Origin: Macrothele yani | Lineage: Eukaryota; Arthropoda; Arachnida; Araneae; Macrothelidae | Assembly (NCBI GenBank): GCA_039090855.1 | Contig: CM077011.1 | Span: 41,807,501 to 41,871,500, forward strand | Reading direction: 5' to 3' | Length of the DNA: 64,000 nucleotides | Part shown: piece by piece, positions 1 through 10,250 of the stretch | Layout: every line of letters starts with the position of its first letter | Numbering within the stretch: position 1 is the first letter of the stretch | Translations under genes and position numbers: made by a program | Notes under the pieces: generated by a model | Told to the model about the DNA's origin: nothing | What the model saw: the letters and a program-made list of their open reading frames with translations, nothing else | The model's database searches: none

Positions 1-190
1 GTTTCCATAATCACACACTTAAGAAAATCGTACATATCCTAATCCAACCCCTGTTGTTTGGTTCACATTGCACAACTGTACACACAATCTTTGACACAGA
101 CGCCGTCTGCAGCGCCGCGATGCGGCGTGGGACATATTTCGAACGCAGATTTTGAGTTCGCACGGCACACTTCCCCTTTTAGACGCTATA
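1..190 (+). mobile_element. 3' end of an upstream P-like element copy
   Basis: This stretch matches 6487-6676 almost base for base; I see one difference, in the CACAACTGTACAC/CACAACAGTACAC region. The second copy is the 3' end of the P-like element at 198-6676, so bases 1-190 are read as the 3' end of another copy that continues left of the window. It ends in AGACGCTATA, the terminal inverted repeat, and is followed by GTACGGG (191-197), which is also found right after the second copy. Confidence 0.75.
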
Positions 191-197
191 GTACGGG

Positions 198-234
198 TAT
201 AGCGTCTAGAACGTCTAGAAGGGAAAGTGTGCCG
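198..234 (+). repeat. Left terminal inverted repeat of P-like element
   Basis: The segment from TATAGCGTCT to AAGTGTGCCG is the inverse of CGGCACACTTCC to AGACGCTATA at 6648-6676. The left copy holds a small direct duplication (GTCTAGAACGTCTAGA) that makes it longer. Together with the adjacent end of the upstream element (to 190), it can form a hairpin across the GTACGGG spacer. Confidence 0.7.
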
Positions 235-464
235 AGCGCCTAGCGTACGTAATGATTGGCGTGGATACCGAAATTTGTCCCCTTCGTAGATGGCGCTTCG
301 ATCGCCTTCCCTTCCCTCTTTCTTACTGTGATGGGAGCGGGAAACTAAATTCGTGTTGCTTACTGTGAAAAGAACGGTAATTTAGACGAAAACGTGTTAT
401 GTTTTAGGTTTTAGAAGGAATGTGGATTACCTAAATATTGTATATAAGTTATACTTAGCTCATT

Positions 465-913
465 ATGCGGAAGAGAAATAACCATAGTTTTGTGCCAGGT
501 TGCAATACTCAGTACAAAAACAGTAAGCCGTCACTCTTTGGAATACCCAAAAATGATAAACTTTTACAGCAGTGGCAAAGATTGATTCCCGGTGCAGATG
601 TGCAGATAAAAACTTACGACAAATTTCGTGCTGTATGTGAACTGCACTTTGAGAGATTTGTGGTTCGAAATTTTGTGCATAAAATAAATGAGGAGACTGT
701 GTTAATACCCAGAGATCGGCCCATCTTGACACCAGATGCAATTCCAACAATATTTCCAAACCTTCCCCATTATTTGTCAAAAACTCTGGCAAAATACAGG
801 AAAGTTAGGGAAACCGATGATAAGCCTGATGGTAATTTAAATAGCTTGGAATTCACTTCCCAAAGAGTTACACGGAACTGCCTTCTGAATATCACAGCCT
901 TCAGTATTTTGGG
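465..913 (+). CDS. THAP-domain first exon of P-type transposase
   Basis: THAP domains are zinc-dependent DNA-binding modules used by P transposases and THAP9 to bind element ends. From the start Met the reading shows VPGC (Cys13), a Trp in LLQQWQRL (Trp37), CELHF (Cys58, His61) and the AIPTIFP motif that closes the fold. The C2CH pattern needs a Cys at residue 8, but Ser8 is present, so one zinc ligand is missing. Reading runs to a TAA at 915-917, but a donor-like GGG|GTAAGC at 913/914 suggests the exon ends at 913 and is spliced to the downstream transposase. The start lies about 270 bp inside the left end. It is probably inactive. Confidence 0.75.
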
Positions 914-1221
914 GTAAGCAAATTCCTGCAAATAATTCAAAGTGCATAATTTTCCATGTTCATTCATTCAAATGTGAATTGTCAAATTCATTGACAACAG
1001 AAAAACTGGTTGTTGTTACCAAAAGTTAACCAGAGGTTACCTGTAAAGTGTATTTACGTGGAATAAAAATTAACTCAGTTTCTAATATTACTTCTAAAGA
1101 TGAATCAAAATCCATTATTCGAGACACTGATAGGCTAACAGTATGTCATGGCACAGGCTCCATTTCAGAATTTGAAAATAACATGAAGTACCTTGAAAGT
1201 GGAGTTATTTTTTAGAATAAT

Positions 1222-2187
1222 TTGTACAGCAAAAATTGTGTAACGAAAGGAACAACAAAGACTTGCCTCAGATGTAAGTATCTGCAGGGCTTACTTTTGC
1301 ACAAAATAGCTTATCATAGAAGAAAGGCTACATTTAAAAATAAGTATCAAAATACAGTTCGGAAAATCAACAGGCTGAAGAAACTAGTTATTTCGCTCTC
1401 TAATTAAACTTAAAAAAAAAAAAAAAATAAAAAAAAAAGGAATTTTACAGAACTTTCCATTAATGAAAAAATAGCAGAATTACGCATTAAGCAGCAGCAA
1501 ATGGTTATTCATTGTTATAAGGCAGCAAAAAAGAAATCTGCAAGAGGTATGTCATATACCAAAGAATGGTTACTTGAATGCTTACTAATGCACATAAAAA
1601 GTCCAAAATTGTACGAGCACATACGGAAACACAAAATCATGATCCTACCTAATAGAACAACTATTAGAAAGTATATTTCAAATTACAACAGCAGTTTTGG
1701 ATTCAATGCACTGACGTTTGAAACTATTTCAAAGAAAACAAGTGAAATGGAGCCTTTTGCAAGACATGGTGGTATATTAATAGATGAAGTGAAGCTTACA
1801 GAAAAACTGCATGCAAAATCATCTGGTGAAATATTAGGGTTTGTTCATATTGGGCCATACACTTCAAAAACTGTTAAGTATACCCCATGTAATCACGGAC
1901 TGGTAATGGTGTTTCAGCCATTAAATGGAGATTGGACCCAAATAATTGGTGTTTTTGCCACAAGTAACAATATAAGTGGAACTTTGCTAGCAAAATTAAT
2001 TATTAAAGCTGTTATTCTCACTGAAAATGCAGGTCTGTTTGTTAATTTCATTACGTGTGATGGGGCTTCTTGGACCAGGAATATGTGGAAGACATTTGGT
2101 ATATCAGCAGACTGTTCTGGAACTAAATACAGCATTATGCATCCTACAGATTGTTCTAGTTTACATTTCATATCAGATTTTCGCCAG
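1222..2187 (+). pseudogene. P-element transposase (THAP9-like), truncated
   Basis: A short lysine-rich, coiled-coil-like stretch (1222-1407) is followed by an A-rich tract (1412-1438) and a TTTTACAG acceptor-like site. A long reading from 1501 then runs SYTKEWLLECLL, KSPKLYEHIRKH, then GGILIDEVKL (the first catalytic Asp in an RNase H-like core) and FITCDGASWTRNMW (the second catalytic Asp). It continues to HFISDF, where sequence typical of the family stops at about 2187. The GTP-binding insertion and the last catalytic Glu known from Drosophila P transposase are absent because a mariner remnant begins there. It supplies the family identity of the surrounding element and cannot be functional as it stands. 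Confidence 0.75.
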
Positions 2188-2970
2188 TCAAAGCGAGCCT
2201 TGCTTCATCGTAGCTCAGCTATTTAGAGTCAGGTCGATGCTTAGCAAATTCCCAGTTATACAGGTAAACACTGGGGAAGAAATATTTCTTCTTATTATAC
2301 GTGGGAAATATATCTCTATAAGCAATCTGAAATCACATATTTACTGTTACGTAACTGAAATCAAACGATCGTCCATGGAATGGAAACATGTCACCTCCCC
2401 AACAAGGAAGACGTGAAAAGTCCAACTGTCTCTGTCTGCGGGAGTGGTCATGATGACTGTGAATCTGTTGTTTACACAGAATTTCTGTCAAAAGAGACAA
2501 CCATCAAGTGACTCATATTGCCAAACACCATTAAATTTGCGAAATTCAATTAAGGACAGATGCCGGGGTAAGTTGAGCGAAGGTGTCACACTGATGTCCA
2601 AGAACATTACACAGCACGGAAAACTAAGGGAATTGCTGCATTAATTCAAGTCGGAATTGTGGCAGCATCCACCTTACAGCCCCAACTTATCCCCATGCGG
2701 CTACCATTTGTTCGGTAAAATGAAACAGGAGCTTAGTGGACAATGATTCCCAACGGATGAGGCTGTGAAAAGTGCGGTCCTTAACTAGTTGCACCAAACT
2801 GGACTTTTCTTGTACAGGTATGGGAAAGTTAATCGCACGTTCCGATAAATGTTTACAGTCCTTAGGCGACTATGTCGAAAAATGAATTAATGTTGTAAAC
2901 CAACATACATCCCCTGAGTATATCCTTGATTTTTTTATTCAACAGTGTAACTAACTTTTTGATCCACCCT
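2188..2970 (+). mobile_element. 5'-truncated mariner remnant
   Basis: Scattered frames read as mariner transposase: SSMEWKHVTSPTRK, AGVVMMT, DRCRGKLSEGV, then HPPYSPNLSPCGYHLFGKMKQELSG. In the usual ...SPDLAPSDYHLF motif the last Asp is catalytic, and here it is Gly, with several frame changes as well. The 3' end is AACTTTTTGATCCACCCTCAT at about 2950-2970, typical of mariner termini. No matching 5' terminal repeat is seen near 2188, so the copy is 5' truncated. It interrupts the P transposase and must postdate it. Confidence 0.7.
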
Positions 2971-5900
2971 CATATTATTAAAGCACTTTGCTACAATTCA
3001 GAAATTAATTTTTTAGTTTGTTTTAAAAATTAGCATAAATACTACATTTGGATAAAGTATCAACTTACCTATTGACTATGAATTTGTCTTGTATCTTCAA
3101 GCGGAACAAAGTAAAAAATACTATTAAAAATAAACAAATGGGTCCATTCTTTTACATAAATGTACCTCAAATGTCTGTTTCAAATAGTTTGAAAGAAGGA
3201 AGTCATCACAAGCTAAACAGTATTCAGCTTCAGATTGTTACCCAAACTTCCTTTATGTGATAGCATCTGCAACAAAGTTATAGATACACACAACAAAATA
3301 AAAAAAGAATTCTTGCTAACCAATGGCAGAAATTAAGACATCTGTTTCAAATAGTTTGAATCATCACAAGTTACATCAAAATTATCTCAGCTTTAGATCC
3401 TCCAGTGTGTGTTACCATCTGAATATTTTATGTATGAGTTATGTCAATTATTTTCTTTACCTAAAATCTACTCTTGTAATGTTCATACCTGTGATCTACT
3501 TTTTTATAAAACATATTTGATATCACTTTTTAGATTAGACAACATTTTAACAGTATAAATAAATATTTCCCACACATTTCTAAAGGAATTAAGCAGAATT
3601 GGTTAGTAGTTTTTCATAACACTAGGGAATTTATACATTTTACTAACATTCTTTACTAGAAGCCAAATTTGCTCATTATAGTAAAATTAAATTTTTACTT
3701 TCAATATACCTACTATAAATGTCAAGCTAAGCACTAGTACACACACACACCAGTGCTGAGACGGGCCGAGCCCGAACCGGGCGCTGGCTGTGTAATACTT
3801 ACTGGAGTTCGGGCTTGGAGAGAGGGGAAGAATTTTCTTCCTTTTTCTTTTAATGTGATTTTATATAATTTAGCACACGAGACTTTTTTTACACTTTCTA
3901 GTTGTGAAAGAGAATTCTTCAGCAACTGGGTCAAATGGGGAGTAGGAATTCTGCAGGGCTATCCATTCCGGGCTTGGATAACAAAATACCATAGGCCATG
4001 AATTACAGGATTTCTGCCAAGGATAAGTTTTAAGAAGCATAGATAGTAGATAGCAAGCTGACGGAATTTTGCTCCCTACCTCAAAGGGGCAGCTCCCTGC
4101 TAATTCTATTGAGCAACATACGACATAGTTTGTTGTGCCTCCAGATGTCCCCCCCCCTCCCCCAAAAAAACATTTCGGGAATAAATGAATGGTTAAAGGT
4201 AACTATAGAAATAGATAGACATCCCTTCTCCACTCCGCAGTTGAGAAAGACATCAGTTAATTGCATGGGTAGGAAAGAGTGGAAGTCTGGAAGACTTTTT
4301 CAATGCTTAACAGGTTAATCATAGTTTTCGGGCTCGTTCGAGCTGACATACTTCAGGCTCAGGATCTTGAAATTCAGCCCGAACTCAGCTCTGACACACA
4401 CACACACAGTAACACTTCAGTTAATTTCTCACAGGTGTTTTTATCAAAAATTTTATGGCAATGAAGTCATAGTGGTAAGTATGAAAAATAAGAGAAATTT
4501 CCTGGAATTTTTTGGTACAGTATTGAAACATAAACAAAAATGCTACAATATTACTGCTAACATTTATTAATCTGAAAATAAGTGACATGGAACTCGTACG
4601 GGTATGGTGTCGTTGAGGGACTAGCCGGACCCCATGACGCGAAGGAGTACAGCATCATCTTCCACGGAAAGAAAATAGTCCATAGATTTTCAAATGAATT
4701 TTGACAGATGAAATCAAACCTGCTAGTAAATGAGGACCTCTGGTCCATTTTGAAGACGGGCAACCACTGCACAAACAGTATTAGTTCCAATTTGAAAAAA
4801 AAGACACCACCAAATATTAAATACAAATCTTCAGTACAGAATGCCACCAACCACTCCGCATCACTGTGTGAATATGTGATGAAGCAGAAAAAAGATTGGA
4901 AATATGTTACGAGAAGCTAACTGAAGTACTGCTTCCTGGTATACAAGTTTCAAATAAAATTAAACCAAATATGACGGATCTTTACTTTCCAGTTTCAAAG
5001 ATAACTTTTCAGAAATGTTATCTTCATTTATTACAGAAGAAAAATACATTTCAATACTTTAACCAACCTGGCTATACACTTTTGCATATAAAATATTTGA
5101 TAAGTTTGAACTCTTTTTCCTATCTCAGGACTTACTCTGTGCACACTATGCACTAAGGAGAGGCACACAAAACTAAGCGTTCAGACTTTCAACTTCTTAA
5201 TTTTCCTTTCACGTGATTTCAAATAATTTCAGTTGTCATGTTTGGCTTTCACTAAGTTGTTCAAGAGTATTTTCCAGCTGAGGAGAGTTATGTTTTCCTA
5301 TTTAGTTTTCAAGCTACTCATACACAAACATTCCACGGAAAATGAACAAGGAAATCTAAAATCAGAACTTTGTCTGTTTAAATGTATGCAGCAGATTTTG
5401 TATAAGACAATTGGTATGGCAAAAGTTGTAAGTCTCCTTTTGACTTCTATAATTTAACTAGCAGCCACTAACACTGCAACACTGTGGCATGGCAAATTTT
5501 GGCAATTCCTGTAAAAAGAATTACACCTTTTAATACAAGTGAAGAACTAGATATGAAATTTTTAATCGAAAGTAGTTCCCTATGTTTTGTACAGTTAGAA
5601 TAAAGTTGATCATGCAAGTTTTTCAACATAATCTGTCCACACTGTTCAGACAGCTTTAGTAAATTCAATCAGACAAATGCTATATCACAGTTGCATTAAG
5701 TTACGAAATTAAAAAATGTACTCTTTAATTCAGAGACACATTACAATGCAACAACAGTTCAAGCATTAATTTCGTAAAGAAAGGGCTAACGATTGTTGGA
5801 GATGCAAATGTTATACAAATTACGAAGGCTAATTTCCTGAAAAGTTGCCCTGATTTCTGGTAATATTCAAGCTCTATGTGAATCGGCATTGGCAAAATAT

Positions 5901-6480
5901 ATTAATTATTCTATTTGAAATAAGAATTCAACACTACAGAATAACTCACTTCTTTATACTTCACTATTCACGAGACATGAACAGATTTCAACACGTGTGA
6001 AACTAAGATCTACTCATTAAACCTATAATTATTACTAAAACTAAATAAAACGTTTACTAAGAATTAACCTTACCTTAGAAATATAATAATACCTACCTTA
6101 CAAAACTATACGTGTATCCAAATGGCAATAAACGGAACACTCACTCAATACAAACAAATGTGAACCAACAATGAAACGCAATGGCTGTTCAACCGATTGA
6201 CTTGGCGACAGCACTAAGTTGTGCACGTGACTATTTCGCACCGTAGCCTGTCTTTTTCGTCAGATTCGACTCAGCTTACCACTAGCCGCTACTAAGTGAC
6301 ATACATTTAAATTTTCCAAACAGCACTTCTTTACTTGGCACATACAAGCCATTTGTTAGCCTTTTGGTAGGCATTCTTCGAGGAGGTAGCATATCAATTT
6401 AAATCACGCATAATTATACTTTCAATTACATTTGCCGACGCTGCACTCTGCGCCAGACGTAGACATTTCACTGAACCATA
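2971..6480. other. Non-coding interior of P-like element
   Basis: No recognisable coding sequence was found on either strand. Small features only: the phrase TGTTTCAAATAGTTTGAA occurs near 3176 and 3340; CA microsatellites at about 3740-3752 and 4395-4409 lie next to GC-rich stretches (AGCCCGAA and similar); there are short poly-C and poly-A runs near 4150. Whether this is native P-element sequence or later insertions cannot be decided here. Confidence 0.5.
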
Positions 6481-6788
6481 AAATGTGTTTCCATAATCAC
6501 ACACTTAAGAAAATCGTACATATCCTAATCCAACCCCTGTTGTTTGGTTCACATTGCACAACAGTACACACAATCTTTGACACAGACGCCGTCTGCAGCG
6601 CCGCGATGCGGCGTGGGACATATTTCGAACGCAGATTTTGAGTTCGCACGGCACACTTCCCCTTTTAGACGCTATAGTACGGGTAACGGTTTTGGCTCAA
6701 TGCTTGGCTGTTGGTAGATCCCTCATTACGTTCAGTTGTCGTAGTTTGGTATATTTTTGCATTCATTCTGGAATTAGAGAGTTGTATA

Positions 6789-6875
6789 ATGGAGAATTCC
6801 GTGAACAAGAACAAATCACATTGTTGTGTCCCGCAATATCGTTCCCAAGGTTTCGGCTATGTTTTTCACAAGTTA
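6789..6875 (+). CDS. THAP-like N-terminal exon (candidate)
   Basis: From the ATG at 6789 the reading gives about 29 residues including SHCCVPQYRSQGFGYVFHKL. This resembles the start of a THAP domain (Cys, VP, then an FH near the end of strand 1), though the second Cys of the usual pair is Tyr. GTATAA at 6876 could be a splice donor. The exon lies about 105 bp beyond the right end of the P-like element and just upstream of a SINE insertion. It could be a host THAP gene, a separate THAP transposon or chance. It is too short to be sure. Confidence 0.35.
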
Positions 6876-6911
6876 GTATAAACGTTTGTGCATTGCGTTT
6901 GAAATCCTTCC

Positions 6912-7373
6912 TGCCGCCCCGGTGGCGCAGTGGTCTAAGGCGTTGGCCTCTGATCATTCGTCCGAAGGGGTCCGGGTTCTTTTTTTTTTTTCTTTTTTTT
7001 TTGATTGGAGGTTTAACGACCACCGTGAGCAACTCAATGGGCTATAAGCAGTCGCCCGTCCCTAATTTAGGGTCACTGGTTCCAGGGAAGGGAGAGAGCC
7101 AGTGCCGTAAGACAAACACAACATCCATGCCTGACCGGGATTCGAACCCGGACCCCTTACGGACGAATGATCAGAGGCCAACGCCTTAGACCACTGCGCC
7201 ACCGGGGCGGCAGGGGGTCCGGGTTCGAATCCCGGCGAGGCATGGATGTTGTGTTTGTCTTACGGCACTGACTCTCTCCTTCCCTGGAACCAGTGACCCT
7301 AAATTAGGGACGGGCGACTGCTTATAGCCCATTGAGTTGCTCACGGTGGTCGTTAAACCTCCAATCAAAAAAA
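6912..7373 (+). mobile_element. tRNA-derived SINE, interrupted by a second SINE
   Basis: The head has a pol III A box (TGGCGCAGTGGTCTAAGG) and B box (GGGTTCGAATCC) like a type II tRNA. A fixed body follows (ACCAGTGACCCTAAATTAGG, then CGTTAAACCTCCAATC) with a poly-A tail. AATCCTTCC flanks the whole unit (6903-6911 and 7374-7382). The copy is split inside its B box by an inverted SINE (6980-7213). This is the most abundant family in the window, about 220 bp at full length. Confidence 0.9.
6980..7213 (-). mobile_element. SINE inserted in the B box of another SINE
   Basis: This is a full-length inverted copy, from the poly-T (poly-A of the minus strand) to the head at GGGGCGGC. The 13-bp target duplication GGGGTCCGGGTTC is present at 6967-6979 and 7214-7226, both inside the outer SINE. 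The nesting shows two rounds of retrotransposition. Confidence 0.9.
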
Positions 7374-7571
7374 AATCCTTCCAGTGAAATGCTACTAACC
7401 TAGTAACGTCTTTGAATGAATAATAAACAAGGCAGCATGTTTTTATTGCATAGTAGTAATTAAAAAATCCGCATTTCTACATAATCTTGAAAACAAATAA
7501 TTGCTGTTATCCATATAAATTTAAACTTCATTATGGAACAAGATTTGCAATGTTCTGTCAACAGTCATCGG

Positions 7572-7789
7572 GGCCGCCCCGGTGGCGCAGTGGTCTAAGG
7601 CGTTGGCCTCTGATCATTCGTCCGTAAGGGGTCTGGGTTCGAATCCCGGTCAGGCATGGATGTTGTGTTTGTCTTACGGCACTGGCTCTCTCCCTTCCCT
7701 GGAACCAGTGACCCTAAATTAGGGACGCGCGCCTGCTTATAGCCCATTGAGTTGCTCACGGTGGTCGTTAAACCTCCAATAAAAAAAAA
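7572..7789 (+). mobile_element. Full-length tRNA-derived SINE
   Basis: Complete head, body and poly-A tail, flanked by an exact 11-bp duplication ACAGTCATCGG (7561-7571 and 7790-7800). Intact A and B boxes suggest a fairly young copy. Confidence 0.92.
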
Positions 7790-7824
7790 ACAGTCATCGG
7801 TTCAAAAACGAAGAACCCGATGAT

Positions 7825-8282
7825 TTTTTTTTTTTGATTGGAGGTTTAACGACCACCGTGAGCAACTCAATGGGCTATAAGCAGTCGCCCGTCCCTAATT
7901 TAGGGTCACTAGTTTCAGGGAAGGGAGAGAGCCAGTGCCGTAAGACAAACACAACATCCATGCCTCACCGGGATTCAAACACGGACCCCGTTCGGACGAA
8001 TGTTTTTTTTTTTTTTTTTGTATTGGAGGTTTAACGACCACCGTGAGCAACTCAATGGGCTATAAGCAGTCGCCCGTCCCTAATTTAGGGTCACTGGTTC
8101 CAGGGAAGGGAGGGAGCCAGTGCCGTAAGACAAACACAACATCCATGCCTCACCGGGATTCGAACCCGGACCCCTTATGGACGAATGATCAGAGGCCAGC
8201 GCCTTAGACCACTGCGCCACTGGGGCGGCTTCGGACGAATGATCAGAGGCCATCGCTTAGACCACTGCGCCACCGGGGCGGC
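7825..8282 (-). mobile_element. SINE interrupted by another SINE
   Basis: Inverted SINE flanked by GAACCCGATGAT (7813-7824 and 8283-8294). Its tRNA-like head is split by a second inverted SINE at 8003-8229. Confidence 0.9.
8003..8229 (-). mobile_element. SINE nested in SINE head
   Basis: Inverted, nearly full-length copy flanked by the 12-bp duplication TTCGGACGAATG (7991-8002 and 8230-8241), which is outer-SINE sequence. Confidence 0.9.
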
Positions 8283-8493
8283 GAACCCGATGATGATCAG
8301 CAATTACCAATTCACAAACACTTTTAGGAACAGCATGTTCAAAAATTACAAATGTTATTGTTGACAGTATTGAAAATGGGTCCTGGGAAACGTCAAGTGA
8401 AACGAAATGTCAGCTTTTAATAGTAATCCGGATTAGAACACCCCTGTCGGTATTACTTTATCACTTGCCTGAAAATGTAAAAATAAAAATTAC

Positions 8494-8816
8494 CTGTTAC
8501 AGTAAAGCATTACTGCTACACAGTGCTTACACGTTCCACTTCTGCCCGCTTTACAAGAGCACTCAAATGACTTTATATAAATTTCACTGTTACTTGTATC
8601 TAAAACACCGTTGATGGAGTGAGACGACGACGTTATTGCCGTGGACTGACTGCAGTGCGAGACTATGAGAATTTCTCTTCCATCTTCCTTCTTAATTCCA
8701 CAAGAAATTATATGGCCTACATTAACAATCACTTCCCCTTCTTTAATGCATCTTGAATTTTTGGAAGCTTCCACAAATTTCATTATTTCAAGGATTGAAA
8801 GCGACAAACCAGCCAT
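8494..8816 (-). CDS. SWIM zinc-finger exon, hypothetical protein
   Basis: The minus-strand reading starts at an ATG (8816) in a good context (AGAATGG) and ends in SFECSCKAGRSGTCKHCVAVML. This is a SWIM signature (C-x-C, then C-x-H about eight residues later) used for DNA or protein contacts. Before it are about 80 residues with no motif I recognise. After LYCN the sequence AACAG|GTAATT looks like a splice donor (exon end near 8494), and reading on stops within two codons. SWIM modules occur in host proteins and in MULE transposases. A minus-strand fragment at 9848-10030 may belong to a related protein. There are no frameshifts in about 105 codons, so it may be a real exon. Confidence 0.6.
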
Positions 8817-8899
8817 TCTAACTTTCGACTTTATGGAAACACGTGCAACGTTACCCGTACTAGAGAAGTTTGTTTACGTTTGCGCAGCACCTCCTATAG

Positions 8900-9780
8900 T
8901 TCGTTGAGGTTCCCAATTGGGCCAGGCGTTTCATTCGTTGATTCAAAGTTTTCAAGTTCAATTTAAAAGGTGTTGGCTGTTTTTTTGCGTAGGTTTTATT
9001 ACTACTGGCTATTTTCTTATAGAACATTAGAACATCTTTTAGAGTTTGTCTCTTAGTTAAAATATTTCTTAAATAAACGCTTTGGTCCCCAATCGGAACT
9101 TCTGTGCACGTGTTTTGGGGTTTTTTTCTCCAGGGACTTCTTTTCAGAAGGTTCCTGGTTGATCTAGGGGTGTTGAAACTTTTTATAAGGCTAAAAGTTA
9201 ATTTGTTAGCAAACCTGACTTTTAGTCAGATTCAAATCTCTGGCTCTTCTGCATTTTTTAGATGTCGATGACACCGTTAACCTGACTTACTTTTCTTGCG
9301 AGTTTTCGGCTTTTCACTTTTCAGGTTATTTGGCTGTCGGTGTTGGGGGGTTTTAGTTTACTGCTTTGTTCTATATGATACCCCCCCCCCCAACAACCGT
9401 TGATTGTTTTTAATACCCTGGATTTTTACCTGGAGCAGAAGCACATTTTTGCAGAAAAATGCAAATAATGGCTAAAATTATTGCCCAAATAAAATCCTTT
9501 TTGGTATTTGTTCTCACAAGAAGTTGTTTACAGGTCGATCGGTGTAATGCTGCTAAATTTATTTACGGATAAATAGATTATAGGGCACAAATCCCAGCAA
9601 ATTTATTTTATTTTTTCAACAAAATTTTAGGTAAAAGAAAAAAAAACACATTTTGCTCATTTTTCTTAGGCTTAGAAATCGTCTTTCAAGTGTGAGTTTT
9701 ACCCAAAATTACAGATTCCTGGAAAGAAAGAAAACCTATCTTTTTTACTCAGATCTCCGCACCTACGAGGGAAGATAACT
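8900..9780. other. Non-coding interval
   Basis: AT-rich sequence with a poly-C run near 9381-9390 and GGTTTTTTTCTCC-type tracts. No gene, terminal repeats or SINE copy recognised. Confidence 0.5.
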
Positions 9781-9847
9781 TTACTTGTCAAGACAGTGTA
9801 CCTACATTCTCCATAAATTGCTGATTACTCACGAAGTTGTGATCGTT

Positions 9848-10030
9848 CTAAATTACTCTGTAAAAGAATACCGACGACGAGAAATTGTTATATGCATCGA
9901 AACTTTTATATGCCTCGAACTGTTCTGCGGTAAAAGCACTTCGACCAAAGACGAAGTAATCGAAAATATTTACTATTTGCACTTTTTGAAAACTTTTCGC
10001 ATCGCCTTCGAAGATACTTGCATTCAGCAC
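9848..10030 (-). CDS. Possible exon of a SWIM/YqaJ-type protein
   Basis: The minus-strand reading contains FGRSAFTAEQFEAYKSFDAY, followed by NNF. The pattern of aromatic, T-x-E-x-(F/L)-x-A-(Y/F)-K-S-(L/F)-(D/E)-A-Y resembles a segment that precedes a SWIM finger in a family of invertebrate and fish proteins with YqaJ-like exonuclease domains. That family link is from memory. It lies about 1 kb upstream, in transcript sense, of the SWIM exon at 8494-8816. The end of the reading (SSVFFYRVI, stop) does not continue the family pattern. It may be an exon, a decayed fragment or coincidence. Confidence 0.3.
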   Translation of the reverse strand: MLNASIFEGDAKSFQKVQIVNIFDYFVFGRSAFTAEQFEAYKSFDAYNNFSSSVFFYRVI

Positions 10031-10250
10031 ATAAGGATCTTTTCCTTCAATCTCTTCAATTTTTTTCCAAATACCGCATTTTATACTCGGAAGTTAAAGT
10101 TTCAAAGTAAGAAGCCATCATTTCAACGAGGCTGGTTGTCCTTCAGTTACGTTACTAAGTCTCGTTGCCATGCTAAGAGTCACGTGTCTGCTACATCCTC
10201 ATATGCTCAATTTACACTATGTTGACAAAAGTCACTAAACACCTAGAAGA

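Larger units (their letters stand above)
198..6676 (+). mobile_element. P-superfamily DNA transposon, nested and decayed
   Basis: The element begins TATAGCGTCT at 198 and ends AGACGCTATA at 6676. The inverted similarity extends about 28 bp at each end, with a 9-10 bp internal duplication in the left copy. GTACGGG flanks both sides (191-197 and 6677-6683), which reads as a 7-bp target-site duplication. Inside are a THAP-domain exon (465-913) and P-type transposase sequence up to about 2187, where a mariner remnant interrupts it. The remaining 3.5 kb has no recognisable coding. A full P element is normally about 3 kb, so this one carries extra inserted DNA. The P assignment rests on the transposase; the ends are seen directly. 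Confidence 0.75.

Noticed and set aside
6638..7189. 183-codon open frame
   Set aside because: It crosses the P-element end, the flank and two SINE copies. Composition and content come from repeats.
7573..7650. tRNA gene (A and B boxes)
   Set aside because: The tRNA-like segments always continue into the SINE body with a poly-A tail and target duplications, so they are SINE heads and not tRNA genes.
7834..8034. Recurring open frame beginning MIGGLTTTVSNSMGYKQSP, also at about 7186, 24106, 26454 and 52642
   Set aside because: It is a translation of the SINE body and tail. The repeated peptide reflects repeat copies, not a protein family.
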